The notes under the pieces were generated by a model. The model was given only the letters and a program-made list of their open reading frames with translations, did not search any database and was not told the DNA's origin. The translations under genes and the position numbers were made by a program. This document shows positions 15,586 to 24,321 of a DNA stretch of 64,000 bases, in pieces. Source of the stretch: JAEUMY01 sp033764435 (GTDB taxonomy: Bacteria; Pseudomonadota; Gammaproteobacteria; Burkholderiales; Usitatibacteraceae); NCBI GenBank assembly GCA_033764435.1, contig JANRIX010000010.1, forward strand, positions 248,001-312,000. The letters are read 5' to 3'. Every line of letters starts with the position of its first letter. Position 1 is the first letter of the stretch.

Positions 15586-16487
15586 CATTTCTGCGCTGAA
15601 AGCAACGCCACCGCAATGGGCAGCGTGATCATGCCCAGCAGCGTCGACAGCGAAATGATGAGCGCCACACTCTTGCCATCGCCCCCCATGCGCACGGCGA
15701 GCACATAGGCAGAGGTGGCCGTGGGAAGTGCGCCGAACATGATGAGCACCTGGTAGTAGACGCCACTCATGCCCAGTGCGCTGGCGATCAGCCACGCGGC
15801 CACCGGCAGCGCCAGCATCTTCACCGCGAGGAACCACGCGACGATGGGCGCATTCCTGCCTGCACTCTCCAGCGTCAATGCGGCGCCCACAGCCAGCAAG
15901 CCACCCGCAAGGGACGCGGACCCCATGCGCGACAGCGTCACGGCGATGGGCTCAGGAATCGTCCAGCCGGTGAAGCTCCAGCTCACGCCCGCAATGGTCG
16001 CCAGCAGCAGCGGATTCTGCGCCAGCTCCTTGAGTACGTTGCTGTCCGAGTGACGCGCAAGCGCCCACACCGAGGCGATGTTGGCCAGCGGGACTGCGAC
16101 CGCCACGATGATCGCAAACGCCGCCAGCCCGGCATCGCCATACAGGCGGCTGGCCACGGCCAGTCCGATATACGAATTGAAGCGGAATGCGGTCTGCACG
16201 CCGGATGCGAATATTCGCGGATCGGGCCGCAGAATCCATTTACCCAACCAGCCCAGCACGATGCCCGTCGACACGACGCCGATGGCACCCAGCATGGCCG
16301 GGCCGGCGATGGCGAAGTCGATGCGGTTTTTTGCCAGCGACTGGAACAGCAATGCCGGGAACAGCACGTAGTAGATCAGCCGCTCCAGCCCCTCCCAGAA
16401 CGGCCGCGTGAACTTTCCCGACCGGTGCAGCAGGAACCCCGCCAGGATCATGGCGAAGTCGGGAAGCAGGAGGAGCGCGGTGGACAT
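15585..16487 (-). CDS. AEC-family transporter (auxin efflux carrier fold)
   Basis: 300 residues with about ten hydrophobic helices in the AEC/bile-sodium symporter-like fold: LLPDFAMILAGFLL, YVLFPALLFQSLAKN, FRFNSYIGLAVASRLYGDAGL, and the C-terminal FGALPTATSAYVLAVRMGGDG, which is a family hallmark. Substrates of bacterial members are organic acids such as malate or malonate in known cases; none can be assigned here. The start at 16487 is the ATG that begins the first helix; the longer open frame upstream is not membrane-like. Divergent from the YeiH gene. Confidence 0.88.
   Translation of the reverse strand: MSTALLLLPDFAMILAGFLLHRSGKFTRPFWEGLERLIYYVLFPALLFQSLAKNRIDFAIAGPAMLGAIGVVSTGIVLGWLGKWILRPDPRIFASGVQTAFRFNSYIGLAVASRLYGDAGLAAFAIIVAVAVPLANIASVWALARHSDSNVLKELAQNPLLLATIAGVSWSFTGWTIPEPIAVTLSRMGSASLAGGLLAVGAALTLESAGRNAPIVAWFLAVKMLALPVAAWLIASALGMSGVYYQVLIMFGALPTATSAYVLAVRMGGDGKSVALIISLSTLLGMITLPIAVALLSAQK
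16207..16218. repeat. GCGAATATTCGC palindrome in AEC transporter gene
   Basis: Exact 12-mer; the gene reads it as R-I-F-A in a loop after PDP. Confidence 0.95.
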
Positions 16488-16621
16488 GGTGGCAGCGGTT
16501 GATCGAACGGCGGCAGGAGGGAGTCGGATGGGATACGAGGCATGAACGACGCGAAACGTCCTGATTCCGACTCTACCCGGATAATAGCGAAGCTGCGCCT
16601 CCCAATCCTGCCCACTCTTCC

Positions 16622-17593
16622 ATGCTGAAGTCCGTCTTCCCCGGCGTCCTGATCGCCCTCCTGGTGTCACTCGCCGCCATGTTCCTGTCTGAGCACTATG
16701 GCGGGCCGGTGATGCTGTTCGCGCTCCTGCTTGGCATGGCGCTCCACTTCCTGTCGCAAGAAGGCAAGTGCGTGCCGGGCATCCAGTTCGCTTCGTCCAT
16801 GATCTTGCGCGTCGGCGTGGCGCTGCTCGGCGTGCGCATCACGCTGGCGCAGGTCACCGGACTGGGCTGGGGCACGGTGGCGCTGGTCGTTGTCGCTGTG
16901 ATCGCGACCATTGCGGCTGGCATTGCGGCCGCGCGCGTGTTGTCCCAACCGCGAATATTCGGCGTCCTGACGGGCGGCGCCGTCGCCATCTGCGGCGCGT
17001 CCGCCGCGCTGGCCATCAGCAGCGTGCTGCCACGACATGCGCATACGGATCGCGACCTTTCCTTCGCCGTGATCGGGGTCACCACGCTCTCGACCGTGGC
17101 CATGATCGCCTATCCCATCCTCGCCGGTGCATTCGGCCTGGATCACCGCGCCGCCGGCATTTTCCTCGGCGGCACCATCCACGACGTGGCCCAGGTGGTG
17201 GGCGCGGGCTATAGCATTTCGAAGGAGGCGGGCGACACCGCCACCATCGTGAAACTGCTGCGCGTGGCCATGCTGTTGCCGGTGGTGTTCGTGATTTCAC
17301 TCATCACGCATCTCAACAGTCCGGAGAACGTGAAGCGCGCACCTCTGCTGCCCTGGTTCGCGGTGGCGTTCGCCGTGCTGGTCGCGGTGAACAGCCTGGG
17401 GTGGATTCCCCCGCTGCTTCAGTCCGGCGCGAGCGAAGTGTCGCGCTGGTGCCTCGTCGCCGCCATCGCCGCCATCGGCATGAAGACCTCGCTGAAGGAC
17501 ATGGCGGTGATGGGGTGGAAGCCGGTGGCGTTGATCGTCGCCGAGACAGCTTTTATTGCAGGAGTGGTGTTGGTGGTCCTGCGATTCGGGTGA
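16622..17593 (+). CDS. YeiH/UPF0324-family putative sulfate exporter
   Basis: 323 residues with ten or so helices. Family landmarks are LRVGVALLGVRITLAQV, GVLTGGAVAICGASAALAISSVLP, and FLGGTIHDVAQVVGAGYSIS. Members are annotated as putative sulfate exporters and some are induced by taurine or sulfite, but direct transport data are thin. A near copy (11 of 12) of the palindrome lies at 16951-16962. The gene ends in a bidirectional terminator. Confidence 0.88.
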   Translation: MLKSVFPGVLIALLVSLAAMFLSEHYGGPVMLFALLLGMALHFLSQEGKCVPGIQFASSMILRVGVALLGVRITLAQVTGLGWGTVALVVVAVIATIAAGIAAARVLSQPRIFGVLTGGAVAICGASAALAISSVLPRHAHTDRDLSFAVIGVTTLSTVAMIAYPILAGAFGLDHRAAGIFLGGTIHDVAQVVGAGYSISKEAGDTATIVKLLRVAMLLPVVFVISLITHLNSPENVKRAPLLPWFAVAFAVLVAVNSLGWIPPLLQSGASEVSRWCLVAAIAAIGMKTSLKDMAVMGWKPVALIVAETAFIAGVVLVVLRFG

Positions 17594-17620
17594 CTGAAAT
17601 TATTCGCAACCCCTAAAGAG

Positions 17621-17645
17621 AAGTGCCCGCACAAGGCGGGCACTT
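17621..17645. terminator. Bidirectional terminator between YeiH and TAXI genes
   Basis: Perfect 10-bp stem AAGTGCCCGC / GCGGGCACTT with loop ACAAG, placed between two convergent genes. Confidence 0.85.
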
Positions 17646-17670
17646 TCACTGCATCAACTCAGACTGACGC

Positions 17671-18630
17671 TCAGTTGACCTTGAGCCCCTTCTCCTTGAA
17701 GTACTTCAATGCACCCGGATGGAACGGAATCGGCGAGCCACCCGTCAACTGGTTGGCCAGATCCAGCGCAGCCGCATCCTTGTGCACGGCCACGATCTCG
17801 GCCTTCTTCTCGAACATGGTCTTGACGATGTCGTAGACGACCTTCTCGTTGGCCTTTTCATTCACCACGAGGATGTTCCACACAGCGATGTTCTCGTTGT
17901 CCTTGGTCTGGCCGGGATACGAGTTGGCAAGGATCTTGGTCTTCACATACAGCGGACCGTATTTCTCCTTCATCTTCTCCAGCGCCTCGGCGTGATCGAT
18001 GAGCTTGATCTTGGTGTTGGGCGTGGCGGCGAGGTCGGTCAGGGCCGGCGTGGGCACGCCACCTACCCAGACGAGGGCATCGATCTTGCCGTCTTTCATG
18101 GCGTTGACCGACTCGGCGATGGACAGGCGCTCGCGCTTCACGTCCTTGTCCTTGTCGAGGCCAATGGCTTCCAGCAGGCGGAAGGCCATCACTTCGGTGC
18201 CACTGCCGGGAGAGCCGGTGGAGATGCGCTTGCCCTTCAGGTCGGAGAGCTTGTCGATGCCGCGGCCTTCAACCGTCACGACCTGCATGTGGTTGGGATA
18301 GAACACGGCCAGGGCACGCACGGGCTGGGCGCTGTCCTTGAACTTGTCTAGGCCCTTGTAGGCGTCCCAGGCGGTATCGGCCATGGTGAAGCCGACGTCG
18401 GACTTGCCGCCACCGACCAGCTTCATGTTTTCCACCGATGCGCCGGTGACTTCGGCCGTGGCCTGCATGCCGGGCACATGCTTGGACAGCACATTGGCAA
18501 TGCCGCCACCCAGCGGGTAGTAGACGCCGCCGGTGCCGCCAGTGGCGATGGAAATCTTGGTTTGCGCTGCAGCCGCGAACGGCAGCAGCAGGGCGGTCAG
18601 CAGGCCCGCCACCATGTTCAGTTTTTTCAT
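17671..18630 (-). CDS. TAXI-family TRAP transporter solute-binding protein
   Basis: 319 residues with a signal peptide (LLTALLLPFAAAAQ). The mature start ISIATGGTGGVYYPLGGGIANVLSK is the TAXI signature, followed by ATAEVTGASVENMKLVGGGKSDVGF. It captures a substrate in the periplasm (C4-dicarboxylates or glutamate-like in studied cases) for the fused TRAP permease. Here it is divergent from the permease (18815-20860) instead of upstream in the same operon. Confidence 0.93.
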   Translation of the reverse strand: MKKLNMVAGLLTALLLPFAAAAQTKISIATGGTGGVYYPLGGGIANVLSKHVPGMQATAEVTGASVENMKLVGGGKSDVGFTMADTAWDAYKGLDKFKDSAQPVRALAVFYPNHMQVVTVEGRGIDKLSDLKGKRISTGSPGSGTEVMAFRLLEAIGLDKDKDVKRERLSIAESVNAMKDGKIDALVWVGGVPTPALTDLAATPNTKIKLIDHAEALEKMKEKYGPLYVKTKILANSYPGQTKDNENIAVWNILVVNEKANEKVVYDIVKTMFEKKAEIVAVHKDAAALDLANQLTGGSPIPFHPGALKYFKEKGLKVN

Positions 18631-18814
18631 GTTCCCCTCCTAGTGGTTGATGTTCAACTCGACGCGAAAGCGTATAAGAAAGTGCCCGTCGACGCCAGCA
18701 AAATACCCGGCCCGACCGGCCCCGGAGATATTGAGCGCCTGAAACCGGCCTGAGTTCCCCGCCAGACCCGGTCTCCCCTTATGATTCGGGTGGAGAACAA
18801 GAGGAGGAGTGCCC

Positions 18815-20860
18815 TTGAGCCCCACAGAACAAAAGCCTGGCGGCGACGCGCCAACGGGCGGGAACGAAATTGCCATCAGCGCGGAGGCGCTGGCCAAGGC
18901 CGAGCAATACATCGAGGAAGAGGAAGGTGCCGCCAGCCATCTGAAGGGCTGGCTGGCTGCCTTCGTGACGCTCTTCGCCATCGGTACCACACTCTTCCAC
19001 CTCTACGCGGCCTACGACATCGTGCCGACCCAGCAGCTCCGGGCCATCCACGTGGGGCTGGTACTGGTGCTGTCGTTCCTGCTCTTCCCGGTGGCCAAGC
19101 GCTACCGCGACCGGCTGATGTGGTGGGACCTCATCGCCATCATCATTTCGGTCGCCTGCATCGCCTACATGCTGGTGGGTGGCGACAACTTCACCGACCG
19201 CGCGGTCACTCCCAACACCTGGGACAAGGTGCTGGGGGTGGCGCTCATCATCCTGGTGCTGGAAGCCACGCGCCGCACCTCGGGCTGGATCATGCCCATC
19301 GTGGTCATGGTATTCCTGCTGTACGCCATGTTCGGCCAGCATCTGCCCGCGCCCTGGACACATCGCGGCTACGACATCGACCGCCTCATCGGCCACATGT
19401 ACATGACGCTGGAAGGCATTTTCGGCACGGCTGTCGACGTGTCGTCCACGCTCATCATCCTCTTCACCATCTACGGTGCCTTCCTGCAGTACTCGGGGGC
19501 GGGCAAGTTCTTCCTCGATTTCAGCTTCGCGGTCATGGGCGGCAAGCCGACTGGCGCGGGCCGTACGGTGGTGCTGTCGTCGTTCCTGCTGGGCGGGCCG
19601 TCCGGCTCCGGTGTCGCGACCACGGTTACCATCGGCTCAGTCGCATTCCCCATGCTCTCCAAGGCCGGCTACGAGAAGAACGCCGCCGGCGGACTGCTCG
19701 CTGCGGGCGGTCTGGGCGCCATCATCTCGCCACCTGTGCTGGGGGCTGCTGCCTTCCTCATCGCCGAATTCCTGAAGATCTCGTACCTCGAAGTCATCCT
19801 GATGGCGACGGTGCCCACACTGCTCTTCTACTTCTCGCTCTTCTTCATGGTCGAGCTCGATGCGCGGAAGTACGGCATGGGCCAGGTGCCCTTCGAACGC
19901 GCGGCGACGGCGTGGGAACTGGCCAGGCGCTACTGGTTCCACTTCCTGTCTCTCATGTCCATCGTCATCTTCATGCTGCTGGGCTACTCGCCCACGCTGT
20001 CGGTGTTCTACGCGACCGTGGTGGCCATCGTGGTGAGCTTCCTGCGGCGTGACTGCGCGTTGATCCCTTATGACGTGTTCACCGGCAAGATGCCGGTGGT
20101 CAAGGGCATCTGGCAATCGGGCCTGGTGAAGGCGCTGGAAGGCGGCACGACCCAGGTGCTGAACGTGGCCGCCACCTGTGCCGCGGCCGGCCTCATCGTC
20201 GGCGTGGTGACGCTGACCGGTCTCGGTCTCAAGTTCTCCTCCATCGTCATCGCCTATGCCGGCGGCAGCGTCATGCTGACCGCGCTCTACACGGCGCTCA
20301 TCGTGTGGATCGTGGGCCTCGCGGTGCCGGTCACTGCGAGCTACATCATCTGCGCGGTCATCACCGCCCCCGCGATGATCCAGCTGGGCATTCCGGATTA
20401 CGCGGCGCACATGTTCATCTTCTATTACGCCGTGTTGTCAGAAGTATCCCCGCCCACGGCGCTCTCACCCTTCGCTGCGGCAGCCATCACCGGCGGCGAT
20501 CCGTACAAGACCACGTTGCAGTCCTGGAAGTACACGCTGCCCGCATTCGTGGTTCCGTTCATCTTCGTGATCGATCCATTTGGTGCGGGCATCCTGCTGA
20601 AGCTGCCCAAGACGCTGACCTGGGCCGCCAACTGGCAGGACATCGCGCTCGTCATCGGCATGGCATTCGTCGCCATCGGCACGCTGGCCGCAGGCGCACA
20701 GGGCTGGCTGCTCACCAAGACCAACACCGTCGAGCGCGTGATGCTGATCGCGGCGGGGACACTCATGGTGATTCCGCGCTCGTGGTTCGACCTGGTCGGC
20801 GTTGGCCTGCTGGTCGCCGTGGTCGTGATGCAGTGGTTGCGAAGACGCACAGCAACTTGA
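18815..20860 (+). CDS. TRAP transporter fused permease (TAXI type)
   Basis: About 681 residues. A DctQ-like small part (first four helices, LKGWLAAFVTLFAIGTTLFH onward) is fused to a DctM-like large part (from about residue 120), with conserved GGPSGSGVATTVTIGSVAFPML and FYYAVLSEVSPPTALSPFAAAAITG segments and up to 16-18 helices in all. It imports the ligand of the TAXI protein using an ion gradient. I chose the TTG at 18815 because GAGGAGG (18801-18807) is spaced 7 bases from it. The GTG at 18809 touches the ribosome-binding site. The stop overlaps the next gene (TTGA). Confidence 0.92.
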   Translation: MSPTEQKPGGDAPTGGNEIAISAEALAKAEQYIEEEEGAASHLKGWLAAFVTLFAIGTTLFHLYAAYDIVPTQQLRAIHVGLVLVLSFLLFPVAKRYRDRLMWWDLIAIIISVACIAYMLVGGDNFTDRAVTPNTWDKVLGVALIILVLEATRRTSGWIMPIVVMVFLLYAMFGQHLPAPWTHRGYDIDRLIGHMYMTLEGIFGTAVDVSSTLIILFTIYGAFLQYSGAGKFFLDFSFAVMGGKPTGAGRTVVLSSFLLGGPSGSGVATTVTIGSVAFPMLSKAGYEKNAAGGLLAAGGLGAIISPPVLGAAAFLIAEFLKISYLEVILMATVPTLLFYFSLFFMVELDARKYGMGQVPFERAATAWELARRYWFHFLSLMSIVIFMLLGYSPTLSVFYATVVAIVVSFLRRDCALIPYDVFTGKMPVVKGIWQSGLVKALEGGTTQVLNVAATCAAAGLIVGVVTLTGLGLKFSSIVIAYAGGSVMLTALYTALIVWIVGLAVPVTASYIICAVITAPAMIQLGIPDYAAHMFIFYYAVLSEVSPPTALSPFAAAAITGGDPYKTTLQSWKYTLPAFVVPFIFVIDPFGAGILLKLPKTLTWAANWQDIALVIGMAFVAIGTLAAGAQGWLLTKTNTVERVMLIAAGTLMVIPRSWFDLVGVGLLVAVVVMQWLRRRTAT

Positions 20861-21372
20861 GCCCGATCGCTCACGAACGGTTTGATGCCGTGGTGAAAGG
20901 CCCCGCCTTCGCCATCGGCGTCACCGCCGATGCGCGCCACATCATCGGCCTCTCGCTGTTGCCCGCCGCCACCCGCGCCAAGGCACCACCCGCTGACACG
21001 CTGGCCTATCTCGCGTGCGTGCAGCTCTCCGGCTACCTCGACAATCCGCGCTACCGCTTCGACCTGCCCATCCGCCTAACGGGTTCGCTGCACCAGCTGA
21101 AAGTCTGGGAGGCGATGCGCGAGATTCCCGCCGGCGAGACGCGCACCTACGGCGACATCGCGGCAGAGGTGGGCTCCAACGCGCGCGCCGTCGGCACGGC
21201 TTGCGGCATGAATCCCGTGCCCATTGTCGTGCCCTGCCATCGCATCGTCGCCGCCAGCGGTCTCGGCGGCTTCATGGGCGGCACCGGCGAGGACACGCTC
21301 TCCATCAAGCGCTGGCTGCTGGCGCACGAGGGCTGGCCCGGGTTGCGCGAAGCACAGACGGCATTGTTCTGA
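20857..21372 (+). CDS. ogt: Methylated-DNA--protein-cysteine methyltransferase
   Basis: 171 residues. The C-terminal ATase domain has FQVW-like LKVWEAMREIPAGETRTYGDIA, the Arg-finger helix SNARAVGTACGMNPVPIVVPCHRIVAASG with acceptor Cys127 in PCHR, and GGFMGG. It removes O6-alkyl groups from guanine in a suicide reaction. It starts at a TTG overlapping the TRAP permease stop; GTG codons at 20890 or 20893 are alternative starts. Followed 5 bases later by xerD. Confidence 0.9.
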   Translation: MSPIAHERFDAVVKGPAFAIGVTADARHIIGLSLLPAATRAKAPPADTLAYLACVQLSGYLDNPRYRFDLPIRLTGSLHQLKVWEAMREIPAGETRTYGDIAAEVGSNARAVGTACGMNPVPIVVPCHRIVAASGLGGFMGGTGEDTLSIKRWLLAHEGWPGLREAQTALF

Positions 21373-21377
21373 CGCTG

Positions 21378-22277
21378 ATGAACCCGGATGACGCCGCCCT
21401 GATCGACCGCTTCGCCGACAGCCTCTGGCTGTCCGACGGGCTCGCGAAGAATTCCATCGACGCCTACCGCCGGGACATCACCCAGTTCGCGACGTGGCTG
21501 GCCAAGCGCTCGGAGGCGCTGCCCGCAGCGCCCAAGCACACGCTGACCGCCTACCTCGCGCATCTGGTGGAAGCACGCAGCGCCAGCCCGCGCACCTCGG
21601 CGCGCGTGGTGTCGTCGCTGAAACGCTTCTACGGCTTCCTGCTGCGCGAAAACCTCATCAGCGAAGACCCGAGCCACGATCTCGACACGCCCAAGCTGCC
21701 GCGCTCACTGCCCAAGTCGCTCTCCGAGGCGGAAGTGGAAGCACTCCTGGCCGCACCCGACGTCAACACCGATCTCGGGCTGCGCGACCGCGCCATGCTG
21801 GAGACGCTCTACGCTTCGGGACTACGCGTGTCCGAACTGGTTGGCCTCAAGATCGCCCAGGTCAGCCTCGACATGGGCGTGGTGCGCATTCTCGGCAAGG
21901 GCGCGAAGGAACGGCTCACCCCGCTCGGGCAGGAAGCCATCGAATGGATCACGCGCTACCTGCGCGAGTCGCGGCCCAACATTCTGGCCGGCCAGAAAAG
22001 CGATGCACTCTTCGTCACCGGCCGGGGCGGCGCCATGACCCGGCTGAATTTCTGGCTCATCATCAAGCGCCATGCGCGCAGTGCGAATATTCGCACCGAG
22101 CTTTCGCCGCACACCTTGCGCCATGCCTTTGCCACGCATCTCATCAATCACGGCGCGGATTTGCGTGTGGTGCAGCTGCTGCTGGGGCACGCGGACATCA
22201 CGACCACGCAGATCTATACCCACGTGGCGCGGGAGCGGTTAAAGCAGATTCATGCCAAACATCACCCAAGAGGATGA
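21378..22277 (+). CDS. xerD: Site-specific tyrosine recombinase XerD
   Basis: 299 residues, the normal XerC/D length. A SAM-like N-terminal domain (ADSLWLSDGLAKNSIDAYRRDI) precedes the catalytic domain with Arg150 (SGLRVSEL), Lys in GKGAKERL, His245-x-x-Arg248 (HTLRHAFATHL), His271 (LLGHADITTTQIYTH) and nucleophile Tyr280. XerD-like identity comes from LSPHTLRHAFATHLINHGADLRVVQ. With XerC it resolves chromosome dimers at dif under FtsK control. The active-site region contains an exact palindrome copy. Confidence 0.93.
   Translation: MNPDDAALIDRFADSLWLSDGLAKNSIDAYRRDITQFATWLAKRSEALPAAPKHTLTAYLAHLVEARSASPRTSARVVSSLKRFYGFLLRENLISEDPSHDLDTPKLPRSLPKSLSEAEVEALLAAPDVNTDLGLRDRAMLETLYASGLRVSELVGLKIAQVSLDMGVVRILGKGAKERLTPLGQEAIEWITRYLRESRPNILAGQKSDALFVTGRGGAMTRLNFWLIIKRHARSANIRTELSPHTLRHAFATHLINHGADLRVVQLLLGHADITTTQIYTHVARERLKQIHAKHHPRG
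22081..22096. repeat. GCGAATATTCGC palindrome in xerD (16-bp arms)
   Basis: Symmetry extends to GTGCGAATATTCGCAC. It is read as A-N-I-R, in the variable segment just before the catalytic HTLRH motif. Confidence 0.95.
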
Positions 22278-22283
22278 ACCCCA

Positions 22284-23120
22284 ATGGAGCTACGCATCTT
22301 GAATCCCGCACGATCATTCTTCCTCGCGATCTGGTTGTCGCTTTGCGCAGGTGCCTGCATGTCTGCAAGCGCGCAAGTGGTGTTCGTCGATTACGACGAC
22401 GCGTCAGCCAAGCTCCACGGCGAGTTTCCTTCACGCGCCCAGCTGGCCGAACTGACCAGCGCGCTCCATGGCGCCGGCGCCAAGGCCGTGGTTCTCAAGT
22501 TTTTCCTCGACGGCCCCGGCAAGGAGCCCGACAACACCCAGCTCGCTGCCGCCATCGGCAAGGGGCGCACCGTGCTGCAGGCCACGATCAACCGCGAGCC
22601 GCCCACGTCGCGCGAGTTCCCGGCGCGGTTCCGGTTTGCCGGCAAGCCGCCCTTTGATCCGGCAATCCGTGGCGATGAGGGCTGGCTGCCCCTGCCGCGA
22701 TTCAGCGACAAAGCCGTGCGCGTCTGCTTTGTGGATGTGCGCTCGCCGGATCAGATCCCCATGCTTGAAACGTTTGGCGGCCACCCCGTGCCGAGTCTCT
22801 ATGCCTGCACCCTCTCCGAGTTGCTCGGCGCGGAGTTGACCTTTTCCGCAGGCGCCGCCGCCTTTGGAACAAGGCGTATCGCGCTGAGCGCTCAGGGTGA
22901 GGCTGCAGTCAGCCTGGACCTGCGCAAGCGCGGGACACGCCTGTCTGCATCGCGAATATTCGCAGGCCAGGATTGGCAGCCATCCGTCCGCGGCCAGGTC
23001 GCCGTGCTGATGTATACCGGCCCCCGCTCGCCCACGATCAGCATCCAGGGCAAGGCAGACAAGGTGCATGACGTCTTTGCGGCGCAAATTGTCGCGTTGC
23101 AGAACCTGCCCGGGAAATAG
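22284..23120 (+). CDS. Exported protein with stand-alone CHASE2-like domain
   Basis: 278 residues with a probable signal peptide (SFFLAIWLSLCAGACMSASAQ). The mature part begins VVFVDYDDASAKLHGEFPSRAQLAELTSALHGAGAKAVVLKFFLDGP, which parallels the CHASE2 core seen in the other two sensors (VIVGIDESALEIAG-WPWPR... AAIGLDITFNE). A D-x-x-L-A-A-A-I stretch follows (NTQLAAAIGKGRTVLQATI). There is no membrane anchor or output domain after it. I infer a free periplasmic CHASE2 module that might feed the cyclase encoded downstream. AGAGGA precedes the ATG. The CHASE2 call is by motif resemblance only. Confidence 0.6.
   Translation: MELRILNPARSFFLAIWLSLCAGACMSASAQVVFVDYDDASAKLHGEFPSRAQLAELTSALHGAGAKAVVLKFFLDGPGKEPDNTQLAAAIGKGRTVLQATINREPPTSREFPARFRFAGKPPFDPAIRGDEGWLPLPRFSDKAVRVCFVDVRSPDQIPMLETFGGHPVPSLYACTLSELLGAELTFSAGAAAFGTRRIALSAQGEAAVSLDLRKRGTRLSASRIFAGQDWQPSVRGQVAVLMYTGPRSPTISIQGKADKVHDVFAAQIVALQNLPGK
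22952..22963. repeat. GCGAATATTCGC palindrome in CHASE2-like gene
   Basis: Exact 12-mer read as R-I-F-A near the C-terminus. Confidence 0.95.
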
Positions 23121-23222
23121 TGGTCCGCAGGGTGAAGCAAAGACCCGGTACCTGCGAGCGCAAGCTTTTTTTCAGTGGCTGCGCCAATCGGGGATTTGTT
23201 TCGAATATGATCCGAATAAATC

Positions 23223-24320
23223 ATGTCGCCGCCCTCCCCACCCACCAAACCCACCGAAGCCCAGCTCGCGTCGCTGGAAATCCGTGACCTGAAGAACACG
23301 ATTGCTGCACTGCGGGAAGCGCTGGAGAAGGCGCACGCAGACGCGGAGACACGTGTTCACGCCGCGTCGATGGCGGCGAGCCAGGAGTTGAATCAGGTCA
23401 AGTCGGCCGCGGCCGCACTGCGAACCGCGCTGGAAGAGGCGCGTGTCGACAAGGACACCGCGCTACGGGAGCTTCAGGCCGTGGCGAACAAGGAACAGGC
23501 GCAGCTCAAGTCCACGGCGACGGCGCTGCGCGAGGCGTTGGAAGCAGAGCGCTACGCGCGGGCGAAGGCGGTGCATGACGCCCTGATCGCCGCGAATGGA
23601 GAGATCGCCCAGCTAAAATCGACTTCCAGCGCGCTCCGCCTCACCCTGGAGGAAGAGCGCGACGAACGCGGCCGCGCCGTGCGGGCGGCCATCTTCACGG
23701 TGAACCACGAGATGAATCAGTTGCGCGAAACCGCGACGGCGCTGCGTGACGAGCTGGAAAAGGAGCGCGAGGCGCGGGCCAAGGCAGTGCGCGAGGCGGT
23801 TGGCGCGGCAAACCTGGAGATCACCCAGCTCAAGTCCACCGCGTCCGCGCTGCGCGATTCGCTCGAAGCGGAACGCGCCGAAAAGGAAAAGGCGGTACGC
23901 CAGGCGGTGGTCGCCGCCAATCAGGAAATCGCGCAACTGAAAGCCACCTCGGCCGCATTGCGCGAGGAGATGGAGAAGGAACGCGCAGACCGTGAGACCG
24001 CGGTGCGCCAAGCGCTGAACCATGCCAATCAGGAACTGGCGCAATTGCGGCTCACTGCGGCGGAACTGCGGGCGGCGGTGGAGGCCGAGACTGTCGACAA
24101 GGAGCAGTCCCTGCGACAGGTGGCCATCGAGAATAGCCGCCAGATCAAACAGCTTGAGGCCACGATCGCGGCGCAACGGGAAGCCATCGAGCACCAGCGC
24201 CACGCACATGCGCAGGACTTGCAGGATGCGGTACGCAAATCAAAAGGGGAAATTCAACAGCTGGAAGCCACGGTGGTCGCGCTCCGCGATTTGCTGGAGG
24301 CCGAAGGCGTGAGGAGCTAG
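23223..24320 (+). CDS. Coiled-coil protein built of 36-residue repeats
   Basis: 365 residues, no signal peptide, no membrane segment and no known catalytic domain. After an 18-residue Pro-rich head, the rest is nine complete repeats of exactly 36 residues plus a 23-residue partial one, with no insertion or deletion. The consensus is E-I-x-Q-L-K-S-T-x-x-A-L-R-x-x-L-E-x-E-R followed by x-x-R-x-x-A-V-R-x-A. The pattern predicts one long, charged alpha-helix, likely a coiled-coil rod in the cytoplasm. It ends one base before the cyclase gene start, so the two are coupled and the rod may scaffold or dimerise the cyclase (inference). No Shine-Dalgarno is visible upstream. Confidence 0.85.
   Translation: MSPPSPPTKPTEAQLASLEIRDLKNTIAALREALEKAHADAETRVHAASMAASQELNQVKSAAAALRTALEEARVDKDTALRELQAVANKEQAQLKSTATALREALEAERYARAKAVHDALIAANGEIAQLKSTSSALRLTLEEERDERGRAVRAAIFTVNHEMNQLRETATALRDELEKEREARAKAVREAVGAANLEITQLKSTASALRDSLEAERAEKEKAVRQAVVAANQEIAQLKATSAALREEMEKERADRETAVRQALNHANQELAQLRLTAAELRAAVEAETVDKEQSLRQVAIENSRQIKQLEATIAAQREAIEHQRHAHAQDLQDAVRKSKGEIQQLEATVVALRDLLEAEGVRS
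23277..24317 (+). repeat. Nine-and-a-half 108-bp protein-coding repeats
   Basis: Units begin at residues 19, 55, 91, 127, 163, 199, 235, 271, 307 and 343 of the coiled-coil protein. They are diverged at the DNA level, so they are old duplications kept in exact register. Confidence 0.9.
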
Positions 24321-24321
24321 G

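Noticed and set aside
17596..17611. Another palindrome copy near the YeiH stop (AAATTATTCGCAA)
   Set aside because: Only the right half matches; the left arm is missing.
23277..24317. DNA satellite or CRISPR-like repeat in the coiled-coil gene
   Set aside because: The units are protein-level repeats with diverged DNA, no spacers and an uninterrupted reading frame.
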